A stretch of 64,000 nt of DNA from Corynebacterium uberis (GCF_020616335.1 NZ_CP085051.1:1240001-1304000); one strand, 5' to 3'. Positions 36,179 through 47,700 are shown, numbered from the stretch's first letter. The notes: generated by a model from the sequence alone, not told the origin. Program-made: numbers and translations.

Positions 36179-36685
36179 CTAGTCAAGGGTATTGGCCTGA
36201 CCCACGTGCCGCTTGCCCATCCAGACCCCCAGGCCGACGACACAGGCCAGGGCTAGACACACCACCACCGCGATGAGCGTCCACTGGGGGGAGGTGGTAT
36301 CCATCGCATGGGCAAACTCACGCAACCCCGTGGCGTAGTTGGGGTCCAGAAGATGCTGTTGCGCCGCCTCTATCGCATCGCGGGTATACACCTGACTGAC
36401 CGCCCCTGAGGCATGGGGGGCGCGTACCACCACCGTGTCCAAGCCCGTTGTGTCCTGGAGCACCTGCGCAATATCGCGCAGGTCCGCGGGCTGTTGCGGC
36501 GTGGTGTCCACCGCGACGAACCCCAGGGAACCGTGCGTGACTGACTGTGCGTAACTCTGGGCGTCGATAAGCTCCCCGCGCCACGCGGGGTCGAGGGAGC
36601 CCTGCCCGATGATCCCCACTCGTGACCGCTCGAGTTCGGCGGTCACGCTGGCTAGGTCTTCTGTGCTCACGTTGGAGGGGATCAC
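36179..36685 (-). CDS. Rv1476-like membrane-anchored protein (DUF6676 type)
   Basis: Actinobacterial protein of 168 residues from a GTG at 36685 with AGGAG about 12 bases upstream. The N-terminal part (MIPSNVSTEDLASVTAELER) is a soluble alpha/beta domain and the C-terminus is a single helix (WTLIAVVVCLALACVVGLGVW) with a short basic tail, so the domain probably faces outside. It lies between acn and an NlpC/P60 gene, just as Rv1476 lies between acn and ripA in M. tuberculosis. A TPM-like fold is suggested, but no activity is known to me. Confidence 0.8.
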   Translation of the reverse strand: MIPSNVSTEDLASVTAELERSRVGIIGQGSLDPAWRGELIDAQSYAQSVTHGSLGFVAVDTTPQQPADLRDIAQVLQDTTGLDTVVVRAPHASGAVSQVYTRDAIEAAQQHLLDPNYATGLREFAHAMDTTSPQWTLIAVVVCLALACVVGLGVWMGKRHVGQANTLD

Positions 36686-36899
36686 GGCGCAACGAGCTCC
36701 TTGTTTACTCGGTATCTCGATCTCAGTAACGAAGGGAACTCGGACAGCCGCACCCCGTGGTGGGCTATGAGCTCTCCGGCGGCATTACTACGGCATTTAT
36801 CGGGAATATCCGGGGTCCCGTTAGCGTCCATTGTGCACCAGTGTTGGGCTCCCCCCACACGGGGGGTGGGAAAAGAAAAGTCTGGCGAAGATTCTGAAA

Positions 36900-36922
36900 C
36901 AGAACGCCCGTACTGTTAAGAT
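36900..36922 (+). promoter_or_regulatory. AcnR operator overlapping the acn promoter
   Basis: CAGAACGCCCGTACTG at 36900-36915 fits the AcnR consensus CAGNAC-N3-CGTACTG exactly. TAAGAT at 36917-36922 is a plausible -10 hexamer, so transcription would start near 36929 and the operator would cover the -35/-10 interval, as in C. glutamicum. Binding of AcnR here would block RNA polymerase. The untranslated region to the GTG at 37038 would be about 110 bases. The interval 36686-36899 holds no gene I can support. Confidence 0.88.
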
Positions 36923-37037
36923 CAGAGCCAAGACGCGGGTCCGGTACCTCAACGACGGGTAAACTAGGGCTGGACCTCGCGTAATGCCGGACTCCGGCTC
37001 CGGCGACGAGGACACCCCCACCATTGCCCGTTAGGAA

Positions 37038-39887
<2,850 letters not shown>

Positions 39888-39906
39888 CCGCACTGCCGCA
39901 CCCCAC

Positions 39907-39949
39907 GCCCCTGGAGCCAGCGGAAACCTTTTCCTCACGCTCCGGGGGC
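39907..39949 (+). terminator. Stem-loop between acn and acnR
   Basis: GCCCCTGGAGC and GCTCCGGGGGC form an 11-bp stem with one wobble pair around a loop of about 21 bases. There is no T-run after it, so it may only partly reduce read-through into acnR. Confidence 0.5.
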
Positions 39950-40005
39950 CTTGTGCCCCATTAGTCCCCTGCCTGCCCCCTGTTTTGGATTGGACGTGAA
40001 AACGC

Positions 40006-40572
40006 GTGCCCGTTGTCAGCGAAGCCGAGCTTGCCAAGCGCCGCCACGAGATCATCGAGGGCGCTCGCCGCTGCTTTGGCCGCCACGGTTATGAAGGTGC
40101 CACGGTCCGGTTGCTTGAGGAAGAAACCGGAAAGTCCCGCGGAGCGATCTTCCACCACTTCGGCGACAAGGAAAGCCTCTTCCTTGCCATCGCGCGCGAG
40201 GACGCGGTCCGGCAGGCAGACGTTGTTGCCCGCGACGGGCTGGTGGAGGTCATGCGCGACATCCTCTCCCACCCCGAACGCCACGACTGGCTGGCCACCC
40301 GGCTTGAGATCACCCGGATGGTGCGCACGGACTCGAGCTTCCGCTCACGTTGGCGCCAGCACCAGGAGGTCCTTGACGACGCCGTCCGCGACCGCCTGCG
40401 CCGCAACGCTCAGGCCGACCGCATGCGCACCGACGTCCCGGTAGAAACCCTCATGATCTACTTAGAGACCGTCATGGACGGGCTGATCTCCCGGGTGGCC
40501 GCGGGCCTGCCGCTGGACTCCATGGCCGGGGTGTTGGACCTGGTTGAGGCTTCTGTACGCAAAAGTGGCTAA
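40006..40572 (+). CDS. acnR: TetR-family repressor of aconitase, AcnR
   Basis: Represses acn by binding its promoter; in C. glutamicum the repressor senses citrate with Mg and iron status indirectly. The protein has 188 residues from a GTG. The N-terminal DNA-binding helix-turn-helix is RRHEIIEGARRCFGRHGYEG then LLEEETGKSRGAIFHHFGDK, almost the same as known AcnR. The ligand domain includes MRTDVPVETLMIYLETVMDG. It lies 118 bases after acn, with which it is likely cotranscribed. Confidence 0.95.
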   Translation: MPVVSEAELAKRRHEIIEGARRCFGRHGYEGATVRLLEEETGKSRGAIFHHFGDKESLFLAIAREDAVRQADVVARDGLVEVMRDILSHPERHDWLATRLEITRMVRTDSSFRSRWRQHQEVLDDAVRDRLRRNAQADRMRTDVPVETLMIYLETVMDGLISRVAAGLPLDSMAGVLDLVEASVRKSG

Positions 40573-40638
40573 TCCCCTGCACCGGAAATAGACCGCTTAG
40601 TTCACTCGCGGCGCGGTGGTGTACTAGACTGTCACGCT

Positions 40639-41373
40639 ATGTCGAAGTTCCTCCTGCTCTCCCCACGCCGTGGGGCGGCCGTCGCCGCCGCCGAATACCG
40701 GGATTTCCTCCAGGCCTCCCAGCTTGCCCCGGAACAGCTAGAGCAGCGCATGTTCGACACCGCGGATGCCCAGGTTGGGTCCACCGCGGGTGTCACCGGG
40801 ATCTTCGTTGGGGGCAGTTCGTTGAACATGACCGCGCCGGCGCGTGATGAGTGGCACCGACGGGTCGTCGATAAGCTCTCTGAACTCCCCCACCAGCCGC
40901 TACCGTGCCTCTTTGTTTGCTTCGGGGCGGGACTGATCGCCGAGTCTTTCGGCGGCGCGGTGGGCAACACGCACCCGGAAAAGAGTGGCGAAACCATCGT
41001 TGAGCTCACCGCGGACGGGGCGCAGGACGAGCTTTTTGGGCGATTGCCCGCCCGCTTCAGCGCGCTGACGGGACACACCGAGAACGTCACCCGCATCCCG
41101 GAGGGTGCAACGCTGCTGGCCTCCGGGCCCACCTGCCCGGTGCAGGCCTACCGCCTGGGTACGCATACCTGGGCCACCCAGTTCCATGCGGAAATGGACC
41201 CCTTGGGCATGGCCACCCGGATGGGCTTTTACCGCAACCACGGCTATTTTGATGACGCGGATTTTGATGACATCGTCACCGAATTGCAGGCGGTGGATAC
41301 CACGTGGTCCAATGCCGTGCTGCGCGGCTTTGTGGATATGTGTGATAAGCGGGCGGGGCAGCTCAGCGCCTAG
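40639..41373 (+). CDS. Class I glutamine amidotransferase-like protein
   Basis: Type 1 glutamine amidotransferase fold, 244 residues, the usual neighbour of acnR in corynebacteria. The nucleophile region reads PCLFVCFGAGLIAESFGGAV, where a cysteine is kept but the usual C-x-G-x-Q has Gly in place of Gln. The histidine and glutamate of the triad are in TQFHAEMD. An N-terminal block KFLLLSPRRGAAVAAAEYRD is outside the family core. The substrate is unknown; a GMP-synthase-like or gamma-glutamyl hydrolase activity cannot be told apart. Confidence 0.85.
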   Translation: MSKFLLLSPRRGAAVAAAEYRDFLQASQLAPEQLEQRMFDTADAQVGSTAGVTGIFVGGSSLNMTAPARDEWHRRVVDKLSELPHQPLPCLFVCFGAGLIAESFGGAVGNTHPEKSGETIVELTADGAQDELFGRLPARFSALTGHTENVTRIPEGATLLASGPTCPVQAYRLGTHTWATQFHAEMDPLGMATRMGFYRNHGYFDDADFDDIVTELQAVDTTWSNAVLRGFVDMCDKRAGQLSA

Positions 41374-41454
41374 ACGGGCACTCCGCCCACAGGGGTAATG
41401 CTGCCTGGGCAAAAGCACCCCGGGGAGGGGTCGGGCGGACTACGATGGATCGGC

Positions 41455-41724
41455 ATGTATGCCGTTATGACCGTCACCGGTGCGGACCACACCGGGATTA
41501 TCGCCGCAGTGACCGCTAAACTTGCGGAACTAGACATTAATATTCTCGACGTCTCCCAGACCATCATGGACAAGTGGTTCACCATGATCCTGCGCGTCGA
41601 GCTACCGGAGTCCTCCAGCGACGTTCCCGCCGTGCAGGAGGCGATGACCGAGGTGGAAAAGGTCCAACACCTCACCATCAGGATCCAGTCCGAGGCCCTG
41701 TTCACCGCGGTCAACGAGGTCTAG
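41455..41724 (+). CDS. ACT-domain protein (UPF0237 type)
   Basis: Single ACT domain, 89 residues, from the ATG at 41455 (MYAVMTVTGADHTGIIAAVT). The rest, AELDINILDVSQTIMDKWFT, is the classical ligand-binding helix and strand arrangement. ACT domains bind amino acids or similar small molecules. It ends three bases before the UPF0210 gene, and this pair recurs in many bacteria, so the domain probably regulates or partners that protein. The longer frame upstream has no ribosome binding site. Confidence 0.92.
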   Translation: MYAVMTVTGADHTGIIAAVTAKLAELDINILDVSQTIMDKWFTMILRVELPESSSDVPAVQEAMTEVEKVQHLTIRIQSEALFTAVNEV

Positions 41725-41727
41725 ACA

Positions 41728-43092
41728 ATGGCATTGAGCATCAACGCCGGGCGGATCCTGGACACCATCGACATGGTGGAGAAGTACCGTCTGGACATCC
41801 GCACCGTAACCATGGGCATTTCCCTGCTGGGCTGCATCCGCTCCACCATGGAAGACACCTGCACCGCCATTTATGACAAGGTCACCACACAGGCTGGTCG
41901 CCTCGTCGAGGTGTGCCAGGGCATCGAGAAGGAGCTGGGGGTGCCCATCGTCAACAAGCGCATCTCGGTGACGCCGATCGCCCTGGTCGCCTCTGGTCTC
42001 GACGGTAACCCCGCCCTCCTGGCTGCCGCGCTGGATCGCGCCGCCAAGGAGGTGGGCGTCAACTTCATCGGCGGCTATAGCGCGCTGGTGGAAAAGGGCG
42101 CGACCACCGGCGACCGCCGCCTGCTGGCCTCCATCCCGGAGGCGCTGTCCACCACGGACGTGGTCTGTTCCTCAGTCAACATCGCCTCCTCCCGGGCGGG
42201 CATCAACATGGATGCCGTGGCCGCGATGGGCAGGATTGTGCGCGAGGCGGCCGAAAAGACCGCGGAGCGCGACGCCATCGCCTGCGCCAAGCTGGTGGTC
42301 TTTGCCAACGCCGTCGGCGATAACCCCTTCATGGCCGGCGCCTTCCACGGGGTCGAGGAGCCGGACTGCGTGGTCTCCGTCGGGGTGTCCGGCCCCGGCG
42401 TGGTCGACCGCGCCCTGGGCAGCCTCGAGGGCGCGAGCCTAGATCAGGTTGCCGAGGCCATCAAGAAGGCCGCCTTCAAGGTCACCCGCACCGGCCAGCT
42501 CGTGGGCACCATGGCAGCCGAGCGCCTCGGCGTACCGTTCGGCATCGTCGATCTCTCCCTGGCACCGACCGCCGAGCTGGGCGATTCCGTGGCTCATATC
42601 CTGGAGCACATGGGCTTAAAGCAGGTGGGCACGCACGGCACCACAGCCGCGCTGGCTCTGCTTAACGACGCCGTGAAGAAGGGCGGCATGATGGCCTGCT
42701 CCCGCGTCGGCGGGCTTTCCGGATCCTTCATCCCAGTATCCGAGGACCGCGGAATGATCGACGCCGTGCGCGCCGGATCCATCAGCGTGGACAAGCTGGA
42801 GGCCATGACCTCCATCTGCTCCGTTGGGCTGGATATGATCGCCATTCCCGGCGATACCACCGCGGAAACGATCTCTGCCATCATCGCGGATGAGGCTGCC
42901 ATCGGAGTGATGAACCATAAGACCACCGCCGTGCGCGTTATCCCGGTTCCGGGGACGCGCGCTGGCGACGAGGTCAACTTTGGTGGACTGTTGGGCTACG
43001 CTCCGGTCATTGACGTCAACACCGTCGATTCCAACGAGTTCATTCACCGCGGCGGGTTCATCCCCGCCCCAGTCCACGGGTTCCGAAACTAA
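41728..43092 (+). CDS. UPF0210 (PFL-like, DUF711) protein
   Basis: Protein of 454 residues of the UPF0210/PFL family, whose fold resembles pyruvate formate-lyase and ribonucleotide reductase barrels. It starts [20 protein letters not shown]. Later segments are [20 protein letters not shown] and [15 protein letters not shown]. No glycyl-radical motif (RVxGY) is present at the C-terminus, so classical PFL chemistry is unlikely. It is an operon partner of the ACT-domain protein, three bases upstream. Function is unknown. Confidence 0.92.
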   Translation: MALSINAGRILDTIDMVEKYRLDIRTVTMGISLLGCIRSTMEDTCTAIYDKVTTQAGRLVEVCQGIEKELGVPIVNKRISVTPIALVASGLDGNPALLAAALDRAAKEVGVNFIGGYSALVEKGATTGDRRLLASIPEALSTTDVVCSSVNIASSRAGINMDAVAAMGRIVREAAEKTAERDAIACAKLVVFANAVGDNPFMAGAFHGVEEPDCVVSVGVSGPGVVDRALGSLEGASLDQVAEAIKKAAFKVTRTGQLVGTMAAERLGVPFGIVDLSLAPTAELGDSVAHILEHMGLKQVGTHGTTAALALLNDAVKKGGMMACSRVGGLSGSFIPVSEDRGMIDAVRAGSISVDKLEAMTSICSVGLDMIAIPGDTTAETISAIIADEAAIGVMNHKTTAVRVIPVPGTRAGDEVNFGGLLGYAPVIDVNTVDSNEFIHRGGFIPAPVHGFRN

Positions 43093-43197
43093 AAGCACCC
43101 CCGCGTCCCTGCTCGTTCCCGCCGACCGCCAGTGGCGGCCGGCTCGGGCCATTAGTCAGAGAAGGGTGCGGGGGTGGCTTGTGTGCCGTGGCCTGCC

Positions 43198-44886
43198 TTA
43201 GACGGACGGCTGCGGCAGCAGGCGCGGGACAACCTTGCCGGCATCATTGCGCGGCATCTCTTTGATCCGGCAGATGAAGTCCGGCACGTTGTGCTCGGCG
43301 AGGTTGGTGCGGATGAGCTCGCGCACGGCGTCGTCGTCAAGCTTGGCGCCCTCCTCATTATCGGCGACAACAATGTAGGCGTCCACGCGGGCCACGATGT
43401 CTTGGCGCACGCCGCGCACGTAGGCGTCACGCACGCCGGGCTGGCGCAGCAGGAAGTCCTCAAGCTCCCGGGGGTAGACGTTTTCTCCACCCTTGATCAC
43501 CATGTCATCGGAGCGACCATGCACGTGCAGGAAGCCCTGCGCGTCCATGTGTCCGAGGTCCCCCGTGCCTAGCATGGCGTCATGCACGCTGACTTTGTCG
43601 CGTGCGGACAGGTAGCCAACCATGGTTTCGGCGTTGCAGCTGTAGATCTTGCCGATCTCCCCCACTGCTGCTTCGGTGCCGTCATCGCGCACGATGGCCA
43701 TGCGCACCCCGGGCGCAATCGTGCCGGCGCGGGAAGGATCCTCAAATAGCTCCGGCCCGCTGGCGGTGGCCACCGGCCCGTGCTCGGTGGACCCGTAGAA
43801 GTTGCACACAATCTGGCCAAAACGCTCGGATAGTCCGCGCACCAGGATCGGCGGGATGGCGTTGCCAGACGAGGCGATGAATTCTAGGTGGATGCGTTGC
43901 TTATACTCGACGGATAGCTGGTCATATTCCTTCTGGAAGTCCCGTAGGAAGACCGCCGAGGATAGGACCCCGCACACGTTGTAGTCGATGCAGTCACGCA
44001 CCGCCTGGCGCGGATCAAACTCCCGGCGGAGCACCATCGTAGACTTGGTGGCCAGCGCGACGTTGAGGTTCATCCACCCCCACGCGTGGAAGAGGGAGCA
44101 GGTCAGCTGCACGGTGCCGGCCTTGCGCCACGGAATCTTGGGCAGCACAGACCCCAAGACAGCGGGGCTCTTAGGAATAGCTCGCACCACGCCCTTGGGC
44201 ACCCCGGTGGTTCCGGAGGACATGATGATCAGCGGCGCGGGGGCAGCCCGGAACTTCAGCTTCGGGCGTCCGGCGGAGCGATTGATCTCATCCTGGAAGG
44301 CGTACACGTTGTCCGGGTACTCCTCCGACGTGCGGCCCTCAGTGCCGTAGGCGGCGATGATCGGCGTTTCGTCGACTTCCAGTTGGATGGCGTATTCGCC
44401 ATCCGCCACGACAACGGTGGCACCGTACTCCAGGATGATGCGCGACATCTGCGCTGGAGAGGAGGCCGGGTTGATGATCATCGGGGTGGCGCCCAGGTAC
44501 GCACAGGAAATCAGGCACATCGGAACCACGCGGGAGTTGCGGGCGATGACGGCCACCTGGCTGCCTTCCTCAACGCCGAGGTGCTGCAGGGTCTCGGTAA
44601 ACCTGAGGGCTTGATCGCGCAGCTCACCATAGGTCAGCTCCCCCATGTCATCGATGATCGCGCGGTGGTTCGAGTCCAGGTGGGCGGCGGCCTCCATGAG
44701 CGCGGCCGGAGAGAAGTGCCAGCGCAGGACGCTTGTTGCCAACTTAGCCACGCCGGCTGGTCCCCGCGAGGACAGGATTCCTGCCTTGAGGACCCAAGGG
44801 GTGCTATCAGCTAAGGAACGGATTTGACGGATGACAGATACCCGGGCGCCGACGGAGCGTTCTACCAGGTCTTCCGGTTTTAACAA
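43198..44886 (-). CDS. AMP-binding acyl-CoA ligase (fatty-acyl-CoA synthetase-like)
   Basis: ANL-superfamily adenylating enzyme of 562 residues. Motifs in order: the AMP/Thr-rich loop LIIMSSGTTGVPKGV, NFYGSTEHG, GTGDLGHMDAQGFLHVHGRS, DDMVIKGGENVYPRELE and the C-terminal lysine in MPRNDAGKVVPR. The N-terminus has an extra, partly hydrophobic piece of about 60 residues. The family suggests activation of a medium- or long-chain fatty acid as acyl-AMP then acyl-CoA. It lies 33 bases downstream of a secreted esterase on the same strand, so the pair may use fatty acids released outside the cell. Confidence 0.9.
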   Translation of the reverse strand: MLKPEDLVERSVGARVSVIRQIRSLADSTPWVLKAGILSSRGPAGVAKLATSVLRWHFSPAALMEAAAHLDSNHRAIIDDMGELTYGELRDQALRFTETLQHLGVEEGSQVAVIARNSRVVPMCLISCAYLGATPMIINPASSPAQMSRIILEYGATVVVADGEYAIQLEVDETPIIAAYGTEGRTSEEYPDNVYAFQDEINRSAGRPKLKFRAAPAPLIIMSSGTTGVPKGVVRAIPKSPAVLGSVLPKIPWRKAGTVQLTCSLFHAWGWMNLNVALATKSTMVLRREFDPRQAVRDCIDYNVCGVLSSAVFLRDFQKEYDQLSVEYKQRIHLEFIASSGNAIPPILVRGLSERFGQIVCNFYGSTEHGPVATASGPELFEDPSRAGTIAPGVRMAIVRDDGTEAAVGEIGKIYSCNAETMVGYLSARDKVSVHDAMLGTGDLGHMDAQGFLHVHGRSDDMVIKGGENVYPRELEDFLLRQPGVRDAYVRGVRQDIVARVDAYIVVADNEEGAKLDDDAVRELIRTNLAEHNVPDFICRIKEMPRNDAGKVVPRLLPQPSV

Positions 44887-44919
44887 GATGTAACCTCTGT
44901 GTGCGACGTGGTGATGGAG

Positions 44920-45765
44920 TTATGCTGCGGAAATGATCTCGGCGACGCGACCTTTTCCAAGATCAGTCATATGCACCGGCAGGTTCCGCGGCTGGCCCAG
45001 ATCGATGAGCGCGCCGAACCACCGCTGCCCGTCGGGGGCGCACATGCCGTGACCCATGCTCGGCCCGCGCAGGTCGACGTAGGCAACCCCGGAGCGGGCG
45101 GCGGCGTCGCGAAGCATGTTCTCCGCGATGTTCTCCCAGTCGGTGACCTGGCGCAGGTTCTCCAACGAGTGAATGTTGTTGCCCAGCTGGATCATGCAGA
45201 CGCCAAAGTTGTCAGAGATAGAGGGGTAGCCCACCACCTTGATGGCGGCGTTGGGGGCGGCCTGCCGGATGCGGTTGATTTCGGGGACGACGGTGTCCAC
45301 GTAGCGGCCGTGGATGGACTCCGGGGACTGCCCGGCGAACAGGTTGCCGTAGATGTCATTGAATCCGGTCTGGATGATGACCTCTCGGGTGGCCCCGTCG
45401 AGCGCGCCGTCACGCAGTGCGTCATCGATCTGGGTGCGCAGGAGCTTTCCGCCAGAGAAAGCAGAAGCGCCAGGGCACGAGTAATCGTGGGGCTCCATTC
45501 CGCGGGCAGCGGCGGTCTGCTTGACGGTGCCAAAGGCGTCCGTAGCGCAGTTGTTGGCGATGTTGGGGTTGGGCACGGCGCCGGGCAGCGGCGCAACCTT
45601 GGACATCAAGAAGTCATTGATGGCCGGGTTGGCCAAGACGGAGTCCCCGAAGCCAACGAGCGCGTTCGGCGCCGCTCCCGCGATGGGGGCGGCGATGATT
45701 CCGGCGGATAGCGCCAAGCTCGCTAGGCCTGCTGCTGTGCGGGAGCACAGGGAACGAATCGACAT
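44920..45765 (-). CDS. Secreted SGNH/GDSL-family esterase
   Basis: Exported SGNH-fold hydrolase, 281 residues from the ATG at 45765 with GGAGA about 13 bases upstream. The signal peptide is RTAAGLASLALSAGIIAAPIAGA. Catalytic blocks are LVGFGDSVLANP (Ser), a GFND-type block QTGFNDIYGN, and the C-terminal VHMTDLGKGRVAE with the likely catalytic His. It resembles corynebacterial secreted lipases and trehalose-corynomycolate esterases in layout, but the substrate is not known. It is the first gene of the unit with the acyl-CoA ligase. Confidence 0.9.
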   Translation of the reverse strand: MSIRSLCSRTAAGLASLALSAGIIAAPIAGAAPNALVGFGDSVLANPAINDFLMSKVAPLPGAVPNPNIANNCATDAFGTVKQTAAARGMEPHDYSCPGASAFSGGKLLRTQIDDALRDGALDGATREVIIQTGFNDIYGNLFAGQSPESIHGRYVDTVVPEINRIRQAAPNAAIKVVGYPSISDNFGVCMIQLGNNIHSLENLRQVTDWENIAENMLRDAAARSGVAYVDLRGPSMGHGMCAPDGQRWFGALIDLGQPRNLPVHMTDLGKGRVAEIISAA

Positions 45766-45843
45766 ATTTTCTTCTCTCTCCTTGGCTGCTGGACGGCTGC
45801 CCACGACCGAAACCAATGTGACAAATGGGACTGATGTTACTGA

Positions 45844-45874
45844 ATACTACTCGTGATCTACAGTGTAGAGTCAA
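45844..45874 (-). promoter_or_regulatory. Promoter with palindromic operator for the esterase/ligase unit
   Basis: On the minus strand TTGACT (45874-45869) and TAGTAT (45849-45844) are good -35 and -10 hexamers with a 19-base spacer. TCTACA-C-TGTAGA, a perfect 6-bp palindrome around one base, fills the spacer (45869-45857). Such placement suits a repressor. The regulator is not identified. Confidence 0.55.
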
Positions 45875-46460
45875 GTAGTTTCGCCTGGCAAAGCTCTTGC
45901 TCACACAAAGATACGCCTGGGTAACCCAACGAGGTCGCCGGGACCTAATCCTCGAAAAACTCGAGTCACACCAGGCGCCACCCGCACGGCACCACGCAGA
46001 CCGCACCCCTATGGACCCAGTCCAAGGCGAGTGTGGAATCTTTGGCACGCCGGGCGTACGAACGCGGTCAATTTATCACGTCTTGACGCATTCACCATTT
46101 TCATCGCAGTCGCCGGAGACAACGTTACATTCTGGTAACGGCGCCCCCGCCCGCGTACTGACGCCCGTCCCGCCGCACGCGCTGCCACACAAGCCCGCCC
46201 ACACGTGTGCACCCCAAGGCTGCTTCGCACACTCTGCCACGGTGCCTTCTCGCCGCCTTTTCTGGGCCCGCCGTCCCCCGGCATCTCCCGGGGGCGTGGG
46301 CGTCCTGAACTGCCCCACCGCCCCCGGTGTTCCCACCCCGCCAGACCGGTGCCATCCATCCGCTCGCATTATTTTCATTCACGGGCTGACCTGGGCTAAC
46401 ACTGGGAAGAGCAGCGCGGGGCTGGTGGCCTATTGGGGCCCTCGTTTAGCCTCATGAACA
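45875..46460. other. Intergenic region without a supported gene
   Basis: Open frames exist here on both strands but have no ribosome binding site, no family resemblance and biased composition, so I call none. A 6-bp inverted repeat CGTTAC-N6-GTAACG is at 46123-46140 and could be a binding site for one of the flanking promoters. The metF transcript probably starts in the right-hand part of this stretch. Confidence 0.6.
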
Positions 46461-46548
46461 CCTATTCAGAGCGGCCGAGAGACCCGGATCAGCGACGCCG
46501 CAGCAACCCCCAGAGCCCTGGAAGGGTGCTACAGCCGGGTTCAATAGG
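46461..46548 (+). promoter_or_regulatory. SAM-I (S-box) riboswitch upstream of metF
   Basis: The outer P1 helix CCTATT (46461-46466) pairs with AATAGG (46543-46548). Inside are CAGAG next to P1, GCGGCCGAGAGACCCGG, the conserved GCAGCAACC (GGCAACC in classical S-boxes) and GGGTGCTAC (GGUGCUA), in the S-box order. The 3' arm of P1 contains the AGG of the metF ribosome binding site AGGAAG, so S-adenosylmethionine binding should block translation initiation. The pairings were found by hand. Confidence 0.8.
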
Positions 46549-46555
46549 AAGAACT

Positions 46556-47632
46556 GTGTCCACCGCACATCTGTACGCCGGGTACCGTCCCGGCCGTCCC
46601 ACGGATACCCCCACGGTGTCCTTCGAACTCTATCCACCCCGCAACCCCTCACGAACCTCCGGAGTGTGGGCTGGCATTGAGAGGTTGATCACTGCCGCCC
46701 CCAACTTTGTCTCCGTGACGTACGGGGCCGCCGGCGCCGCCACGGACACCCGCGATCGCTCTGTTCAGGTTTTGCTCAATGTGGTTGACCGCCACCCCGG
46801 GCTGCCCGCCGTGGCGCACCTGACCTGCCTGGGGTCAACGCGCTCAGAGCTGTCCATGATCGTTCGGCTTCTCTTGCGCGCCGGCATCCGAGATTTCCTC
46901 GCGCTGCGCGGGGACCCGCCAGCTGGTGGGAACCCGGACCCGTCCTTCCGCCCTGCGGAGCATGATCGGTTGTCCCGGGCAGTCGAGCTTGTGGAACTCA
47001 TCCGGCAGGTCGCCGCAGAAGAGCTGCCGGATGGCGTAGGAACCGGGCCCAATGGTTCGGGCGCGGCCAGCGCCCCGTGCCCCCAGGACTACGTGTCCAT
47101 CGCCGTGGCCGCCTACCCGGCGGCTACCAGCCAGGGGCGCGCCAATGATATTGCCGCGCTGCTGGAAAAGGAGCGCGCGGGGGCTGACTACGCCATCTCC
47201 CAGGTCTTCTACGACGCCGCCGGCTATGCCTCCTTGGTCCGCGAGTTGGCCATGTCCGGCTCCCGGCTGCCCATCATCCCGGGCATCCTGCCCCTGCACG
47301 ATGTACGGCGTTTGGAGGCCATGGAACGGCTGGCTGGCATCGCCATCCCCGCGCGGCTGCGCCAGATGTATGAGGAGGCGACCTCTCCGCGGCAGCTGGC
47401 CAGCGCCGCGCTGGGAGAAACCATGCGCCTGATTACCGCCACGCTTGACGCCGGCGCACCCGGGATCCACCTCTATACCTTCAACCGACCGCGGCCCACC
47501 TTGGACCTGCTGGACTACCTGGCCGCCGCAGGCTACCTGCATCCGCGCCTGGGCACCCCGCTGCCGGTCGATCACGAGGCTGACCCGGAGCTGGTGGCGT
47601 TGGCGCTGCATCGACTCACCCCCAGCGCGTAG
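46556..47632 (+). CDS. metF: Methylenetetrahydrofolate reductase
   Basis: Reduces 5,10-methylenetetrahydrofolate to 5-methyltetrahydrofolate, the methyl donor for methionine, using FAD. I start it at the GTG at 46556, four bases after AGGAAG, which gives 358 residues beginning VSTAHLYAGYRPG; the longer frame runs into the riboswitch. Motifs are TVSFELYPPRNPS, FVSVTYGAAGAATDTRD, LLLRAGIRDFLALRGDPPAG, ISQVFYDAA and IPGILPLHDV. It is followed by metE after 68 bases, giving a compact methyl-supply unit. Confidence 0.94.
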   Translation: MSTAHLYAGYRPGRPTDTPTVSFELYPPRNPSRTSGVWAGIERLITAAPNFVSVTYGAAGAATDTRDRSVQVLLNVVDRHPGLPAVAHLTCLGSTRSELSMIVRLLLRAGIRDFLALRGDPPAGGNPDPSFRPAEHDRLSRAVELVELIRQVAAEELPDGVGTGPNGSGAASAPCPQDYVSIAVAAYPAATSQGRANDIAALLEKERAGADYAISQVFYDAAGYASLVRELAMSGSRLPIIPGILPLHDVRRLEAMERLAGIAIPARLRQMYEEATSPRQLASAALGETMRLITATLDAGAPGIHLYTFNRPRPTLDLLDYLAAAGYLHPRLGTPLPVDHEADPELVALALHRLTPSA

Positions 47633-47700
47633 CTGTCGGCTCCATCACCCCCCTAGCTCATACCGCACATATCTTTTCCGCTATCTCAAGGAGTTCACCT

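Noticed and set aside
36849..36870. CCCCCC/GGGGGG hairpin considered as a 6C-type non-coding RNA
   Set aside because: A 6C RNA has two loops with runs of C; here there is one stem only.
36701..36919. Short open frame upstream of acn
   Set aside because: It would cover the AcnR operator and promoter, and its sequence looks random.
46123..46140. CGTTAC-N6-GTAACG as an MtrA box
   Set aside because: MtrA sites, as I know them, are direct repeats of GTAAC; this is an inverted repeat, so I record it only as an unassigned palindrome.
45897..46457. Open frames in the esterase-metF interval
   Set aside because: Pro/Arg/His-rich translations on both strands without ribosome binding sites or families; the right end runs up to the riboswitch.
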